From Neisseria sicca (GTDB lineage Bacteria; Pseudomonadota; Gammaproteobacteria; Burkholderiales; Neisseriaceae), in NCBI RefSeq assembly GCF_003044565.1, contig NZ_POXG01000009.1, positions 1 through 64,000 of the forward strand: a stretch of DNA of 64,000 nt, written 5' to 3'. Positions 56,587 through 64,000 of this stretch are shown here, piece by piece (the stretch's first letter is position 1; every line of letters starts with the position of its first letter). The translations under genes were made by a program, and so were the position numbers. Below the pieces are notes generated by a model. That model worked only from the letters and a program-made list of their open reading frames with translations, was not told the DNA's origin and searched no databases.

Positions 56587-56915
56587 TTTGAAGCCTTTCT
56601 TTGTAATCAGAATACAAGGTGATTAAGGTTTTTCAAACGTATCAAATAGACCATAGCACGATTTGCAACGGGGCGGTATGGCGGGTTTTTGATGCCGTAA
56701 GCGATTAATTTTTTGATGAATTTTAATGATGAATGGGAGATAAAATAGAGAGTAGGAAAGATCAGGTCGGATGAGATATTAAATAAGGCAGAGAGGTCGT
56801 CTGAAAGTTTCTTTATCGGGTGTCGGGCATGAAATATTATGCAAAAAGGTCGTCTGAAAACTTTTCAGACGACCTCTAATATTTTTGAAAATTGAAATGA
56901 AAAAACTACCTGCCG
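56587..56915. other. Intergenic region upstream of gntT and downstream of the DUF4145 gene
   Basis: Contains a single uptake sequence at about 56793 and the DUF4145 terminator (56843-56877). The AT-rich stretch 56690-56760 may carry the gntT promoter. Confidence 0.55.
56843..56877 (-). terminator. Uptake-sequence hairpin terminator of the DUF4145 gene
   Basis: Inverted AGGTCGTCTGAAAA pair; T run (AAAAA on the + strand) lies on the far side as expected for minus-strand transcription. Confidence 0.7.
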
Positions 56916-57605
56916 TTACTTTTGAGTAGGTGGGGAGGGAGGATTTTGTGCCTGATTTTGCAAGTTTCTTTTATCTTGAGCTTCTGCGGCGTTTCTTGCA
57001 TTTTCGGGCAACTGTTGATAAGAATTATTCCACCTTTTGGGATTTGTAATGGTTTCCTCCACAATAGCGTTGAGTAAGCTAAACATATTTCCGGCGAGGC
57101 TATCAAAATCTTCATCTGAAATTTGACCGGGATGTACGGCATTATTTCCGGTAATCCTCAAAGTATCGGCAACTTTGATCGCGTCACCCGATAACTTTTT
57201 CTGCTTGACCAGTGACCTAATGTCAGCATTGATGTTTTTTCCTTCTTCACCTAAGTGGATACATAATTTTTGCAAGCCTAAACGCATCAATGCTGCCGCG
57301 CCTCGGGGTGATTTGGCGAAAATTCGGGCGGCTTCTTCGTAATCTTTTTTCACGTCCTCGGGCATATCTTCGGCTGGAAGGGGTGCAGAGCCGAAATCTG
57401 GATAGAGTATTTCACCTTTTCGGGGTTTTAAACCTGTAAAGTCCGTTTCGGTTACTCGCCAAAAACTATATTGTTTACAATGAGCGCAAATGGCTTGGTA
57501 ATAAACATTGGGTTCGTGACTTACCCATTTCATATGCGCAAATGCCCCGCAATGCGGGCAATTAAAAGCGTCTTTATTAAAATCAGGTGCTGTGTATTTT
57601 GTCAT
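56916..57605 (-). CDS. DUF4145-domain protein with N-terminal zinc ribbon
   Basis: 229 residues from MTKYTAPDFNKDAFNCPHCGAFAHM; GGGAG lies 8 bases before this ATG, so the longer readings are rejected. CPHC (residues ~16-19) and CAHC (~40) form a zinc ribbon. The DUF4145 part has ARIFAKSPRGAAALMRLGLQKLCIHLGEEGKNINADIRSLVKQ and ADTLRITGNNAVHPGQISDEDF. DUF4145 occurs in defence-associated proteins and restriction-like systems, but the role here is unknown. The gene is flanked by uptake-sequence hairpins and a dRS3 element. Confidence 0.82.
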   Translation of the reverse strand: MTKYTAPDFNKDAFNCPHCGAFAHMKWVSHEPNVYYQAICAHCKQYSFWRVTETDFTGLKPRKGEILYPDFGSAPLPAEDMPEDVKKDYEEAARIFAKSPRGAAALMRLGLQKLCIHLGEEGKNINADIRSLVKQKKLSGDAIKVADTLRITGNNAVHPGQISDEDFDSLAGNMFSLLNAIVEETITNPKRWNNSYQQLPENARNAAEAQDKRNLQNQAQNPPSPPTQK

Positions 57606-57656
57606 TTCTGCCATCTCCCTATCAATGTTAACAAAACAATATCTATTGGTTTCGAT

Positions 57657-57691
57657 AAAGGTCGTCTGAAAACTTTTCAGACGACCTTTTA
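57657..57691. repeat. Uptake-sequence inverted pair upstream of the DUF4145 gene
   Basis: AAAGGTCGTCTGAAAAC / GTTTTCAGACGACCTTT with no spacer of note. It is placed before the gene rather than after one, so its role as terminator is unclear. Confidence 0.6.
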
Positions 57692-57725
57692 TAGTAAATT
57701 TCCAATAAAAAACATCTTCGCCGTC

Positions 57726-57825
57726 ATTCCCGCGCAGGCGGGAATCTAGACTTGTCTGCATAGGAACTTATCGGGTAGAACGGGTTCTTTAACTTTACGT
57801 TCTGGATTCCCGCCTGCGCGGGAAT
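57726..57825. repeat. dRS3-bounded intergenic mosaic element
   Basis: Two copies of the dRS3 repeat, ATTCCC-8 nt-GGGAAT, at 57726-57745 and 57806-57825, in inverted orientation around a ~60-base block. dRS3 sequences are targets for filamentous phage integration in Neisseria. Confidence 0.88.
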
Positions 57826-57879
57826 GACGGTTCAGGTATTTCTAATTGAATCCGCCATATTTTTACCTCAACCTTACTC

Positions 57880-59916
57880 TCAAGCCGCGTTGTTGAAGCC
57901 GCTGTGGCGCAGCAGCGCGTCTATGCTCGGTTCGCGTCCGCGGAAGGCTTTGAAGGATTCCGCCGCGCTGCGGGAGCCGCCGACGGCGAGGATTTCCTGC
58001 CAGAAGCGTTTGCCTGTGGCGGCGACGTCGTCGCTTTCTTCAAAGGCGGCGTAGGCGTCGGCGCTGAGGACTTCGGCCCATGCGTAGCTGTAATAGCCTG
58101 CGGAGTAGCCGCCGGCGAAGATGTGGCCGAAGCTGTTGGCGAAGCGGTTGTATTCGGGCGGTTGGATGACGGCGACTTCTTTGCGCACGTTGTCTAAAAC
58201 CTGTTGCCAGTTTTTCAGACGACCTTCGTTGTCTTCGCTGTAAATGGTCATGTCGAAGAGGGCGAACTCCATCTGGCGGACGAGGAACATGCCGCGCTGG
58301 AAGTTTTTGGCGGCGAGCATTTTGTCGAAGAGTTCTTTCGGCAGGGGCTCGCCGGTTTCTTCGTGGGCGGACATTTGTGCCAAGACGTCGTATTCCCAGA
58401 CGAAGTTTTCCATAAACTGGCTGGGCAGCTCGACTGCGTCCCACTCGACGCCGTTGATGCCGGATACGCCCAGTTCGTCCACTTGGGTGAGCAGGTGGTG
58501 CAGGCCGTGGCCGGTTTCGTGGAAGAGGGTGAGGATTTCGTCGTGGCTCAAGCGGGCTTCTTTGCAGCCGACGGGAGGGGTGAAGTTGCAGACGAGGTAG
58601 GCGGTGGGCAGTTGCAGCGTGCCGTCGGCGAAGCGGCGGCGGCCTTTGTAGTCGTTCATCCACGCGCCGCCGCGTTTGCCTTCGCGGGCGTAGAGATCCA
58701 TATAGACGCCGCCTATGGTTTTGCCGTTTTGCTCCAGCTCGAAGTAGCGCACGTCTTTGTGCCAGACGGGAACGGTTTTTTCGGCGAATCCGATGCCGTA
58801 GAGTTTTTTGATTTGGGCGAACAGGCCTGCCAGAACTTTGCTGACGGGGAAGTATTTTTTGACTTCGGTTTCGCTGAATGCGTATTTGGCTTCGCGCAGT
58901 TTTTCGCTGGCGTAGCTCAAATCCCACGGCTGCGGGTCGGCGAGGTTCAGGCTTTCGCGTGCGAAGGCTTTGACTTCGGCGAGGTCTTTTTCGGCGTAGG
59001 GTTTGGCGCGGCGGGCGAGGTCGTGCAGGAAGGTGAGGACTTGTTCGGGAGTGTCTGCCATTTTGGTTGCCAGCGACAGCTCGGCGTAGTTTTTGAAGCC
59101 GAGCAGTTTGGCGGTTTGCAGGGCGTTTTCGAGGGTGCGGTCGATGTTGGCGGTGTTGTCGAATTTGCCGTCGTCTGAAAGTTCGCTGGCGCGGGTAACG
59201 TAGGCGCGGTAGATTTGTTCGCGCAGTTCGCGGTTGTCGGCATATTGGATGACGGCGAGGTAGTGCGGAATCTGTAAACCGATTTTGTAGCCTGTTTTGC
59301 CTTCGCTTTGCGCGGCGGCGGCAAACATGGCGAGCGAGTCTTCGGGAATGCCGGCAAGCGGTGCGGCGTCGTCGAAGTAGAGGGCGAAGGCGTCGGTTGC
59401 GTCTAAGACGTTTTGCGAGAATTTGGCGGAAAGTTGCGCGCCTTCGGTTTGCAGTTGTGCTAGTTTTGCCTGCTGTTCGGGCGGCAATTCTGCGCCGCTG
59501 AGGACGAAATCGCGCAGGTCGTGGTTGAGCTTGGTTTTTTGTGCGGGGGACAGGGTGTCGAATTCAGGGGAGTTTTTGATGGTTTTGAAGCGGTTGTACA
59601 GCTCGATGTCTTGTCCGATTTCGGTGAAGAAGATGGTGATTTCGGGCATCAGTTCGTTATAGACGGCGCGCAGTTCGGGCGTATCGACGACGGAGTTGAG
59701 ATGCGACACCACGCCCCAAATTCTGCCGACGCGTTCGGTGATGCCGGTCAGACGCTCGACGGTGTTTGCCCAGTCGGTGTGCGTTTGGGCTTTGACTTCG
59801 GCAATCTGCGCGCGCGCTTCGGCGATGGCGGTTTGCAGGGCGGGTTTGATGTCGGCGGTTTGGATGGCGTCGAAACGGGGTTCTTCGCCCAAATGGAGCA
59901 GTACGTTGTCGGTCAT
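57880..59916 (-). CDS. prlC: Oligopeptidase A (M3 metallopeptidase)
   Basis: 678 residues, full length. HExxH motif HETGH at residues 466-470 (LTLFHETGHGLHHLLTQVDE), with ISGINGVEWDAVELPSQFMENFVWE beyond it. The enzyme degrades signal peptides and oligopeptides in the cytoplasm. It lies between the dRS3 element and the glycosyltransferase gene. Confidence 0.96.
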   Translation of the reverse strand: MTDNVLLHLGEEPRFDAIQTADIKPALQTAIAEARAQIAEVKAQTHTDWANTVERLTGITERVGRIWGVVSHLNSVVDTPELRAVYNELMPEITIFFTEIGQDIELYNRFKTIKNSPEFDTLSPAQKTKLNHDLRDFVLSGAELPPEQQAKLAQLQTEGAQLSAKFSQNVLDATDAFALYFDDAAPLAGIPEDSLAMFAAAAQSEGKTGYKIGLQIPHYLAVIQYADNRELREQIYRAYVTRASELSDDGKFDNTANIDRTLENALQTAKLLGFKNYAELSLATKMADTPEQVLTFLHDLARRAKPYAEKDLAEVKAFARESLNLADPQPWDLSYASEKLREAKYAFSETEVKKYFPVSKVLAGLFAQIKKLYGIGFAEKTVPVWHKDVRYFELEQNGKTIGGVYMDLYAREGKRGGAWMNDYKGRRRFADGTLQLPTAYLVCNFTPPVGCKEARLSHDEILTLFHETGHGLHHLLTQVDELGVSGINGVEWDAVELPSQFMENFVWEYDVLAQMSAHEETGEPLPKELFDKMLAAKNFQRGMFLVRQMEFALFDMTIYSEDNEGRLKNWQQVLDNVRKEVAVIQPPEYNRFANSFGHIFAGGYSAGYYSYAWAEVLSADAYAAFEESDDVAATGKRFWQEILAVGGSRSAAESFKAFRGREPSIDALLRHSGFNNAA

Positions 59917-60160
59917 GGATGGGATTCCTTTGTGTGGGTGGCGGGGTCGGACGGAGGTCGTCTGAAAAATGGCTGCCGCCTAAGTCAATGGGAAAATGGG
60001 GAGGATGTGTGTCTTGGTTTTAGGTTTGCCGTTCGGGAGAACCGATTGTGTTTTCAGACGACCTGTTTGGATTCGGGGTCGTCTGAAAACGGTGGGGCAA
60101 ACGATAGGGGAGATATAGTGCCATCTTGTCGGGCTTAAAGCATCTTTCCCTGTTTTTACG

Positions 60161-61027
60161 CTATTCTGCGCCGCGCGGGTTAGATTTGAGCGGGGCGGCG
60201 AGGTCGAGGCTCATCGGTGTGCCGGCGGGGGCGAACACGGCTTGTGCGATATTGGTTTGCAGCGAGTCGGCAAACGAGCCGCGGTAGATTTTCGCGCCTT
60301 GGTGGGTCAGGTTGGATTGGACGTCGACATAGACTTCGCCGCCGATTTGCTGCCACAGGCGGCAGAACGTGTAGTCTTCGGAAAGGTAGCGTTTGCTTTC
60401 GGGATCGACCATGCAGTCGAAAAAGCGGTAGTGCAGCCCTTTGTCTTCGTGCTTGTAGTCACTGTCGGAGATATAGTTCAGCTCGGGGTAGGCTACCATC
60501 ATTTTTTCGAACACGCTGCGTTTGATGACCATGAATCCGGTCGGTGCGTCATCGACTTTCATAAAGCCTTCCTCATCGACGCGCAGGACGATTTCGCCGT
60601 TTTCGTTTTTATCGCCTGTGTTGACGGTGTAGGCGGTGTACATCCGCTCGAAATCCGCTTGGGTCGTGCCGGCGGGAACGCCTTCGTCCGGCCAGTTTTC
60701 GCGTTTCAGCGGATAAATGCCGGCAACGACGTCTTTATCTGCCAAAAGCAGGCGGTAGAACGCTTCGGCGGAAAAACCGATGTCGGAATCGATCCAGAAG
60801 AGGTGCGTCCATTCTTTGTTTTCCAAGAATGTTGCCACGCAATTATTGCGCGCGCGGGTAATCAGGCTCTCGCCGCGCTGCATCATTACTTGCAGCGGCC
60901 AGCCGTTTTGCGCGCTGGTGTTGACGATGTTGAGCAGCGAAAGGACGTAATTGTGGAAATATTTCCCGTCGTGGCTGGGGGTCATGATGACGGGGTACAT
61001 TTGTGTAAGTGCGGATTCAGGCAACAT
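60161..61027 (-). CDS. GT-A fold glycosyltransferase, Anp1-like
   Basis: 288 residues. MYPVIMTPSHDGKYFHNYVLSLLNIVNTSAQNGWPLQVMMQRGESLITRARNNCVATFLENKEWTHLFWIDSDIGFSAEAFYRLLLADKDVVAGIYPLK is a GT-A type sugar-nucleotide-binding half with a DSD metal motif. The second half has GFMVIKRSVFEKM and FDCMVDPESKRYLSEDYTFCRLWQQIGGEVYVD. Substrate and product are unknown. It stands alone, 34 bases before the MscS gene on the same strand. Confidence 0.82.
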   Translation of the reverse strand: MLPESALTQMYPVIMTPSHDGKYFHNYVLSLLNIVNTSAQNGWPLQVMMQRGESLITRARNNCVATFLENKEWTHLFWIDSDIGFSAEAFYRLLLADKDVVAGIYPLKRENWPDEGVPAGTTQADFERMYTAYTVNTGDKNENGEIVLRVDEEGFMKVDDAPTGFMVIKRSVFEKMMVAYPELNYISDSDYKHEDKGLHYRFFDCMVDPESKRYLSEDYTFCRLWQQIGGEVYVDVQSNLTHQGAKIYRGSFADSLQTNIAQAVFAPAGTPMSLDLAAPLKSNPRGAE

Positions 61028-61060
61028 AATGATTTTCCAGATTATTAATAGATTATGGGG

Positions 61061-61912
61061 TTAAGCTTGAGGGTTTAGCAGACGGTATTGTACGCGTAAA
61101 AACTCATCTAACACCGCCTGCTGGATTTCTAAACGCTTCGCCACGGGCGAGGCATAGCGCACGATGATAAGGTACACCTTGTCGTCATGCGGCACGCGGG
61201 TTACGCGCGGCTGGGCGGCGGGTGTGATAAATAATTTCTCCGCCTGAACATTATCCAAATGCTGCTGGATGGCAGGCACATAAGGTCGGCACAAAGGCTC
61301 GAGTACGGCTTTCAGACGACCTACAATCTCATCTGAATCCAAATGAATCGGTACGGGAATCTCTACCGTATGAATCACATAATCGCCCAAGATATTGTCG
61401 CGGCGGACGGAATGGTTCAAAAGCAGGCTGTTGGGAAACGACAGCGTTTTGCCCGAAAGCTGACCGACCAGCGGGTTCGGGCCGATCTGCATCATCAACG
61501 TATTCAAAAGATTAATATCGACCACGCGCCCGCGCAGGCCGTCAACTTCGATGTAATCGCCAACCGAATATTGTTTCGTTACCGAGCGCAGGATGCTGCC
61601 CGACAAACACATAATCAGCTCTTTCGTCGCCACCACAATCGCCGCCGCCACCGCAAACATCGACAGCGCCAGCGTCTGAATTTGTGTCGCCCAAATTACC
61701 GCCAGTCCGAAAATGGTCAAAATCAGCGTCAGATTGCGGCTGAGTACCAAAGAGCGGCGTTTTTCCTCGATGCTGTAATGCGGGTGGCGGCGCAGATAAA
61801 GATTCAGCAAAATACCCCGCAAAACCAGCAGCGCCACCACCATCAGCACCGATTCCACCACTTCCTCGCGCACCGGCAGAGTATGCAGCCATTGCCGTAC
61901 TGTATCCCACAT
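61061..61912 (-). CDS. MscS-family mechanosensitive channel
   Basis: 283 residues from MWDTVRQWLHTLPVREEVVESVLMVVALLVLRGILLNLYL; AGGA upstream of this ATG, and the extension to 61972 is dropped. Three membrane segments are followed by the MscS pore/beta domain: VVATKELIMCLSGSILRSVTKQYSVGDYIEVDGLRGRVVDINLLNTLMMQIGPN. It releases solutes under hypo-osmotic shock. Its C-terminus is shorter than in large MscS proteins. Confidence 0.88.
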   Translation of the reverse strand: MWDTVRQWLHTLPVREEVVESVLMVVALLVLRGILLNLYLRRHPHYSIEEKRRSLVLSRNLTLILTIFGLAVIWATQIQTLALSMFAVAAAIVVATKELIMCLSGSILRSVTKQYSVGDYIEVDGLRGRVVDINLLNTLMMQIGPNPLVGQLSGKTLSFPNSLLLNHSVRRDNILGDYVIHTVEIPVPIHLDSDEIVGRLKAVLEPLCRPYVPAIQQHLDNVQAEKLFITPAAQPRVTRVPHDDKVYLIIVRYASPVAKRLEIQQAVLDEFLRVQYRLLNPQA

Positions 61913-62211
61913 AGTGAAAAATCCTATATTTATCTTGATATTGTTTTCAGACGACCCGCAAATCATCGGCATAAGCTGCCAAGCCGTCTAGGAAATGACA
62001 TTATAAATGATAACGAATGGGGAGGTCGTCTGAAACATTTGCAAGAGTCATATCATCGAAATTACGCGTTCAGACGACCTTTAAAAGCTATAATGATATA
62101 CCGTAACACTATGTTAATAAAGAAGAAATTGTTTACTGAGCTGACAAAAAAGGATACTATAGGGGCGTAACCTAAAGGGTTTGAATTAACCACCAATAAC
62201 GAGGAATCAAA
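61913..62211. other. Region between the MscS gene and the His-rich gene
   Basis: Two inverted but well-separated uptake sequences (about 62022 and 62070). No gene. Confidence 0.55.
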
Positions 62212-62547
62212 ATGACTTGTAAAATCCACGATCATCACGATCATACCCACGGCGCCGGTTGCGGCCATACCGCCATCAAACACGACGACCATACCGACTA
62301 TCTGCACGACGGTCATCTGCATCACGAGCACAACGGTCATTACGACGAGCACAGCTTAAGCGTCAATGAAACCAACCCCGACGGCTGCCATCCCGTCGAT
62401 ACCTGCCAAGGTCACGTTCACGGCGAAGGCTGCGGTCATGAAGCCGTACCGCACGGCGATCACACCGACTATATCGTCAACGGCCGCCTGCACCATCAAC
62501 ACGGCGACCACTGCGACGATCACGGTCCGGTTGAGATTGTGAAGTAA
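62212..62547 (+). CDS. His-rich metal-binding protein with internal duplication
   Basis: 111 residues, cytoplasmic (no signal peptide); GAGGAA before the ATG. Nearly a quarter of the residues are His, with few hydrophobics. Two similar halves: THGAGCGHTAIKHDDHTDYLHDGHLHHEHNGHYDEH and VHGEGCGHEAVPHGDHTDYIVNGRLHHQHGDHCDDH, each with C-G-H and H-D-H clusters. It probably binds Zn or Ni (storage or chaperone role). A hairpin terminator follows; it is monocistronic. Confidence 0.82.
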   Translation: MTCKIHDHHDHTHGAGCGHTAIKHDDHTDYLHDGHLHHEHNGHYDEHSLSVNETNPDGCHPVDTCQGHVHGEGCGHEAVPHGDHTDYIVNGRLHHQHGDHCDDHGPVEIVK

Positions 62548-62587
62548 GTGCAATAGAAGCGGTTTCTTCTGAATAAGCGTTAAAAAC

Positions 62588-62651
62588 AAAAGGTCGTCTG
62601 AAAATGCTGCTTCCGTAAAAAAACGGAATGGCGTTTTCAGACGACCTTTTT
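62588..62651 (+). terminator. Uptake-sequence hairpin terminator after the His-rich gene
   Basis: AGGTCGTCTGAAAA pair with an inner TTCCGT/ACGGAA stem and T run. Confidence 0.75.
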
Positions 62652-62748
62652 GTGTTTTCTATCTAATGAGAAGAAGGAGAGGGGAGGGGTAAATGGCTTT
62701 AGCTTTTGTTTGTTAAACCAGGTCTATTAGATAGTTATGCTCTATCGT

Positions 62749-62934
62749 TTATGATTTTAATAAGTCCGACAAACTATCATCTTCTTCTGATGCAACCGTA
62801 TATTTCTCTTGCGCCCATTCGCCTAAGTCAATCAATCGGCAACGCTGACTGCAAAACGGTCGGTATTTGCTCTCTTCATTCCATATCACCGGCTTTTGAC
62901 AGGTCGGACATTTCACAGTCGTTACTTCAGTCAT
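62749..62934 (-). CDS. yacG: DNA gyrase inhibitor YacG
   Basis: 61 residues from [50 protein letters not shown] before this ATG, so the extension to 62955 is not used. Zinc finger with C-x2-C and C-x3-C (CPTC, CSQRC). It follows coaE on the same strand by 54 bases, the usual pilD-coaE-yacG order. Confidence 0.93.
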   Translation of the reverse strand: MTEVTTVKCPTCQKPVIWNEESKYRPFCSQRCRLIDLGEWAQEKYTVASEEDDSLSDLLKS

Positions 62935-62988
62935 TATTTGTTCCTTACAAATCATTTAAGCTTTGTCTGTTGATTGAGATATTTCATT

Positions 62989-63618
62989 TTAGGGCAATAA
63001 TGTACCAAATTTCGAGTTGCCGGCATATCCCAGATAAAACCTATGCAGCCCCTGAATTTTCTTGGTTAACTCAGATAAAGTCCCTTCATTTTCTAAGACA
63101 TCATCTGCATAGAGAAGCCGCGTTTTGCGGTTAGCCTGAGTATGCATAATGCGCTTGATCTCTTCTGTGTCCAAACCACTTCTTTGCTGAACACGAAGAA
63201 TTTGTGTTGCTTCAGAAACATCAATCACCAATACTCTATCAACAACCGCCAAAAAATCTGGATTTTCAATCAGCAAGGGTACATCGATGATGCCGTATGC
63301 TGCATCGGGATAACAGGTCTTTGCTGATTTGATTTCATTTAAAATCAAAGGCAGTAATACCTCTTCCAATTCTTTTTTGGCTTGAGGTCGTCTGAAAACA
63401 ATATCTCTCAAAGCAGCACGGTTCAGACTGTTTTGAGTATGAAAAACCTTGTCGCCAAAAAGACGGCGGATAGCCGGTAATGCTATACCGTTATCCGCCG
63501 TCAGGTTTCGACTCAGAGCGTCGGCATCAATATGCGGGGCATCCAAATCAGAAAAGATTTTTGCTGCTTGAGATTTCCCGCTGCCGATACCGCCTGTCAA
63601 ACCTATCCATAAAGTCAT
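62989..63618 (-). CDS. coaE: Dephospho-CoA kinase
   Basis: 209 residues. P-loop GLTGGIGSGKS (6-16), DADALSRNLTADNG, and DVPLLIEN, with RVQQRSGLDTEEIKRIMHTQANRKTRLLYADDVLENEGTL as the CoaE lid and C-terminal region. It catalyses the last step of CoA synthesis. It starts one base past the pilD stop, in the same operon. Confidence 0.96.
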   Translation of the reverse strand: MTLWIGLTGGIGSGKSQAAKIFSDLDAPHIDADALSRNLTADNGIALPAIRRLFGDKVFHTQNSLNRAALRDIVFRRPQAKKELEEVLLPLILNEIKSAKTCYPDAAYGIIDVPLLIENPDFLAVVDRVLVIDVSEATQILRVQQRSGLDTEEIKRIMHTQANRKTRLLYADDVLENEGTLSELTKKIQGLHRFYLGYAGNSKFGTLLP

Positions 63619-63619
63619 A

Positions 63620-64000
63620 TTAAAACCCTGATTTGGTCAGCCACCAAGTGACGGCACGATGTACCGGCTCATTAGCTACCAAAATAATCCAGCCGGCAAT
63701 GGCCAAACTCGGACCGAAAGCAAAATATTGTCCTTTGGCAACCCGTCCGATAATCGCTCCAATCAGACCGATTAATGCCGCCATGAAAACCAAGACAGGT
63801 AAAATGCCGACCCCAAGCCATGCACCTAGAGCAGCCAGCAATTTAAAATCGCCGTTACCCATACCGATTTTTCCAGTCAAAAGCTTATAGATGAAACATA
63901 ACAACCATAAGCTCATGTAACCGAAAACTGCACCTAAGACGGCGGATTTCAATGGCACGAATGTGCCGTTCAAATTAAACAGCAAACCTAACCATATCAA
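63620..64000 (-). CDS. pilD: Prepilin peptidase/methyltransferase PilD, C-terminal part, cut by window edge
   Basis: The 126 visible residues are the C-terminal membrane half, starting in mid-protein; the N-terminal zinc domain lies outside the window. The motif KIGMGNGDFKLLAALGAWLG carries a GxGD catalytic Asp. The protein cleaves and N-methylates type IV pilins and related pseudopilins, needed for pili and competence. Confidence 0.92.
   Translation of the reverse strand: MIWLGLLFNLNGTFVPLKSAVLGAVFGYMSLWLLCFIYKLLTGKIGMGNGDFKLLAALGAWLGVGILPVLVFMAALIGLIGAIIGRVAKGQYFAFGPSLAIAGWIILVANEPVHRAVTWWLTKSGF

Overview
The window is chromosomal DNA of a commensal Neisseria. Three things support this. 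Many copies of a 12-base DNA uptake sequence, AGGTCGTCTGAA, are present; from memory this is the mucosa/sicca/subflava-type dialect, not the ATGCCGTCTGAA of gonococcus and meningococcus. There are nine Correia-type elements (ends TATAGTGGATTAA), plus a dRS3-bounded mosaic repeat. The gene neighbourhoods are neisserial (bamE/fur, a DMP19 DNA mimic, an NExo-type nuclease, pilD-coaE-yacG). No rRNA, tRNA or CRISPR array was seen.

Layout. 1-721: C-terminal end of a trimeric autotransporter. 1231-2469: complete IS3-family element sitting in the loop of an uptake-sequence terminator. 2.5-8 kb: ampG, a bile-acid-family Na+ symporter, dapB, bamE, fur, aat. 8-16.6 kb: an ExoIII-family nuclease, an ArsR regulator, a NERD-domain protein, queA, accB / Pmp3-like protein / accC, prmA and two small envelope proteins. 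16.8-23.9 kb: tex and recG bracket an accessory pocket with an Abi_C-type gene (flanked by two uptake sequences of a different, Eikenella-type dialect), a RhuM-family gene and a SUKH-family gene broken by one stop codon. 24.2-28 kb: a second gene broken by one stop codon, rhlE, a small lipoprotein, grxB. 28.1-29.9 kb: a second accessory pocket, holding a metallopeptidase/RTX-like gene broken by a frameshift and by a Correia element, plus a secreted protein. 30-46.6 kb: relA, nqrM, apbE, metK with a structured and terminated leader, ubiK, comM, a SPOR protein, dsbA, uppP, a lipoprotein, a CHCC zinc finger, dmp19, ileS. 47-54 kb: a heme acquisition locus (TonB receptor, ChaN-like protein, HmuS, ABC transporter HmuTUV) behind a Fur-box-like palindrome. 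54.6-64 kb: gntK/gntT, a DUF4145 gene, prlC, a glycosyltransferase, an MscS channel, a His-rich metal-binding protein, yacG, coaE and the 3' end of pilD.

How the genes fit together. Inverted pairs of the uptake sequence form most of the intrinsic terminators, often shared by converging genes. Iron control is a theme: fur itself has nested palindromes in its promoter region, and the heme locus is probably a Fur target. Natural transformation is another: comM, recG, pilD and the dense uptake sequences suit a competent organism, and the foreign-dialect pair around the Abi gene looks like a record of such uptake. Mobile repeats (IS3 element, Correia elements) have been active, one of them inside a coding sequence.

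All calls come from reading the sequence and translations. No database search was run. Family names rest on recognised motifs, and start sites were chosen from ribosome-binding sites and family length.
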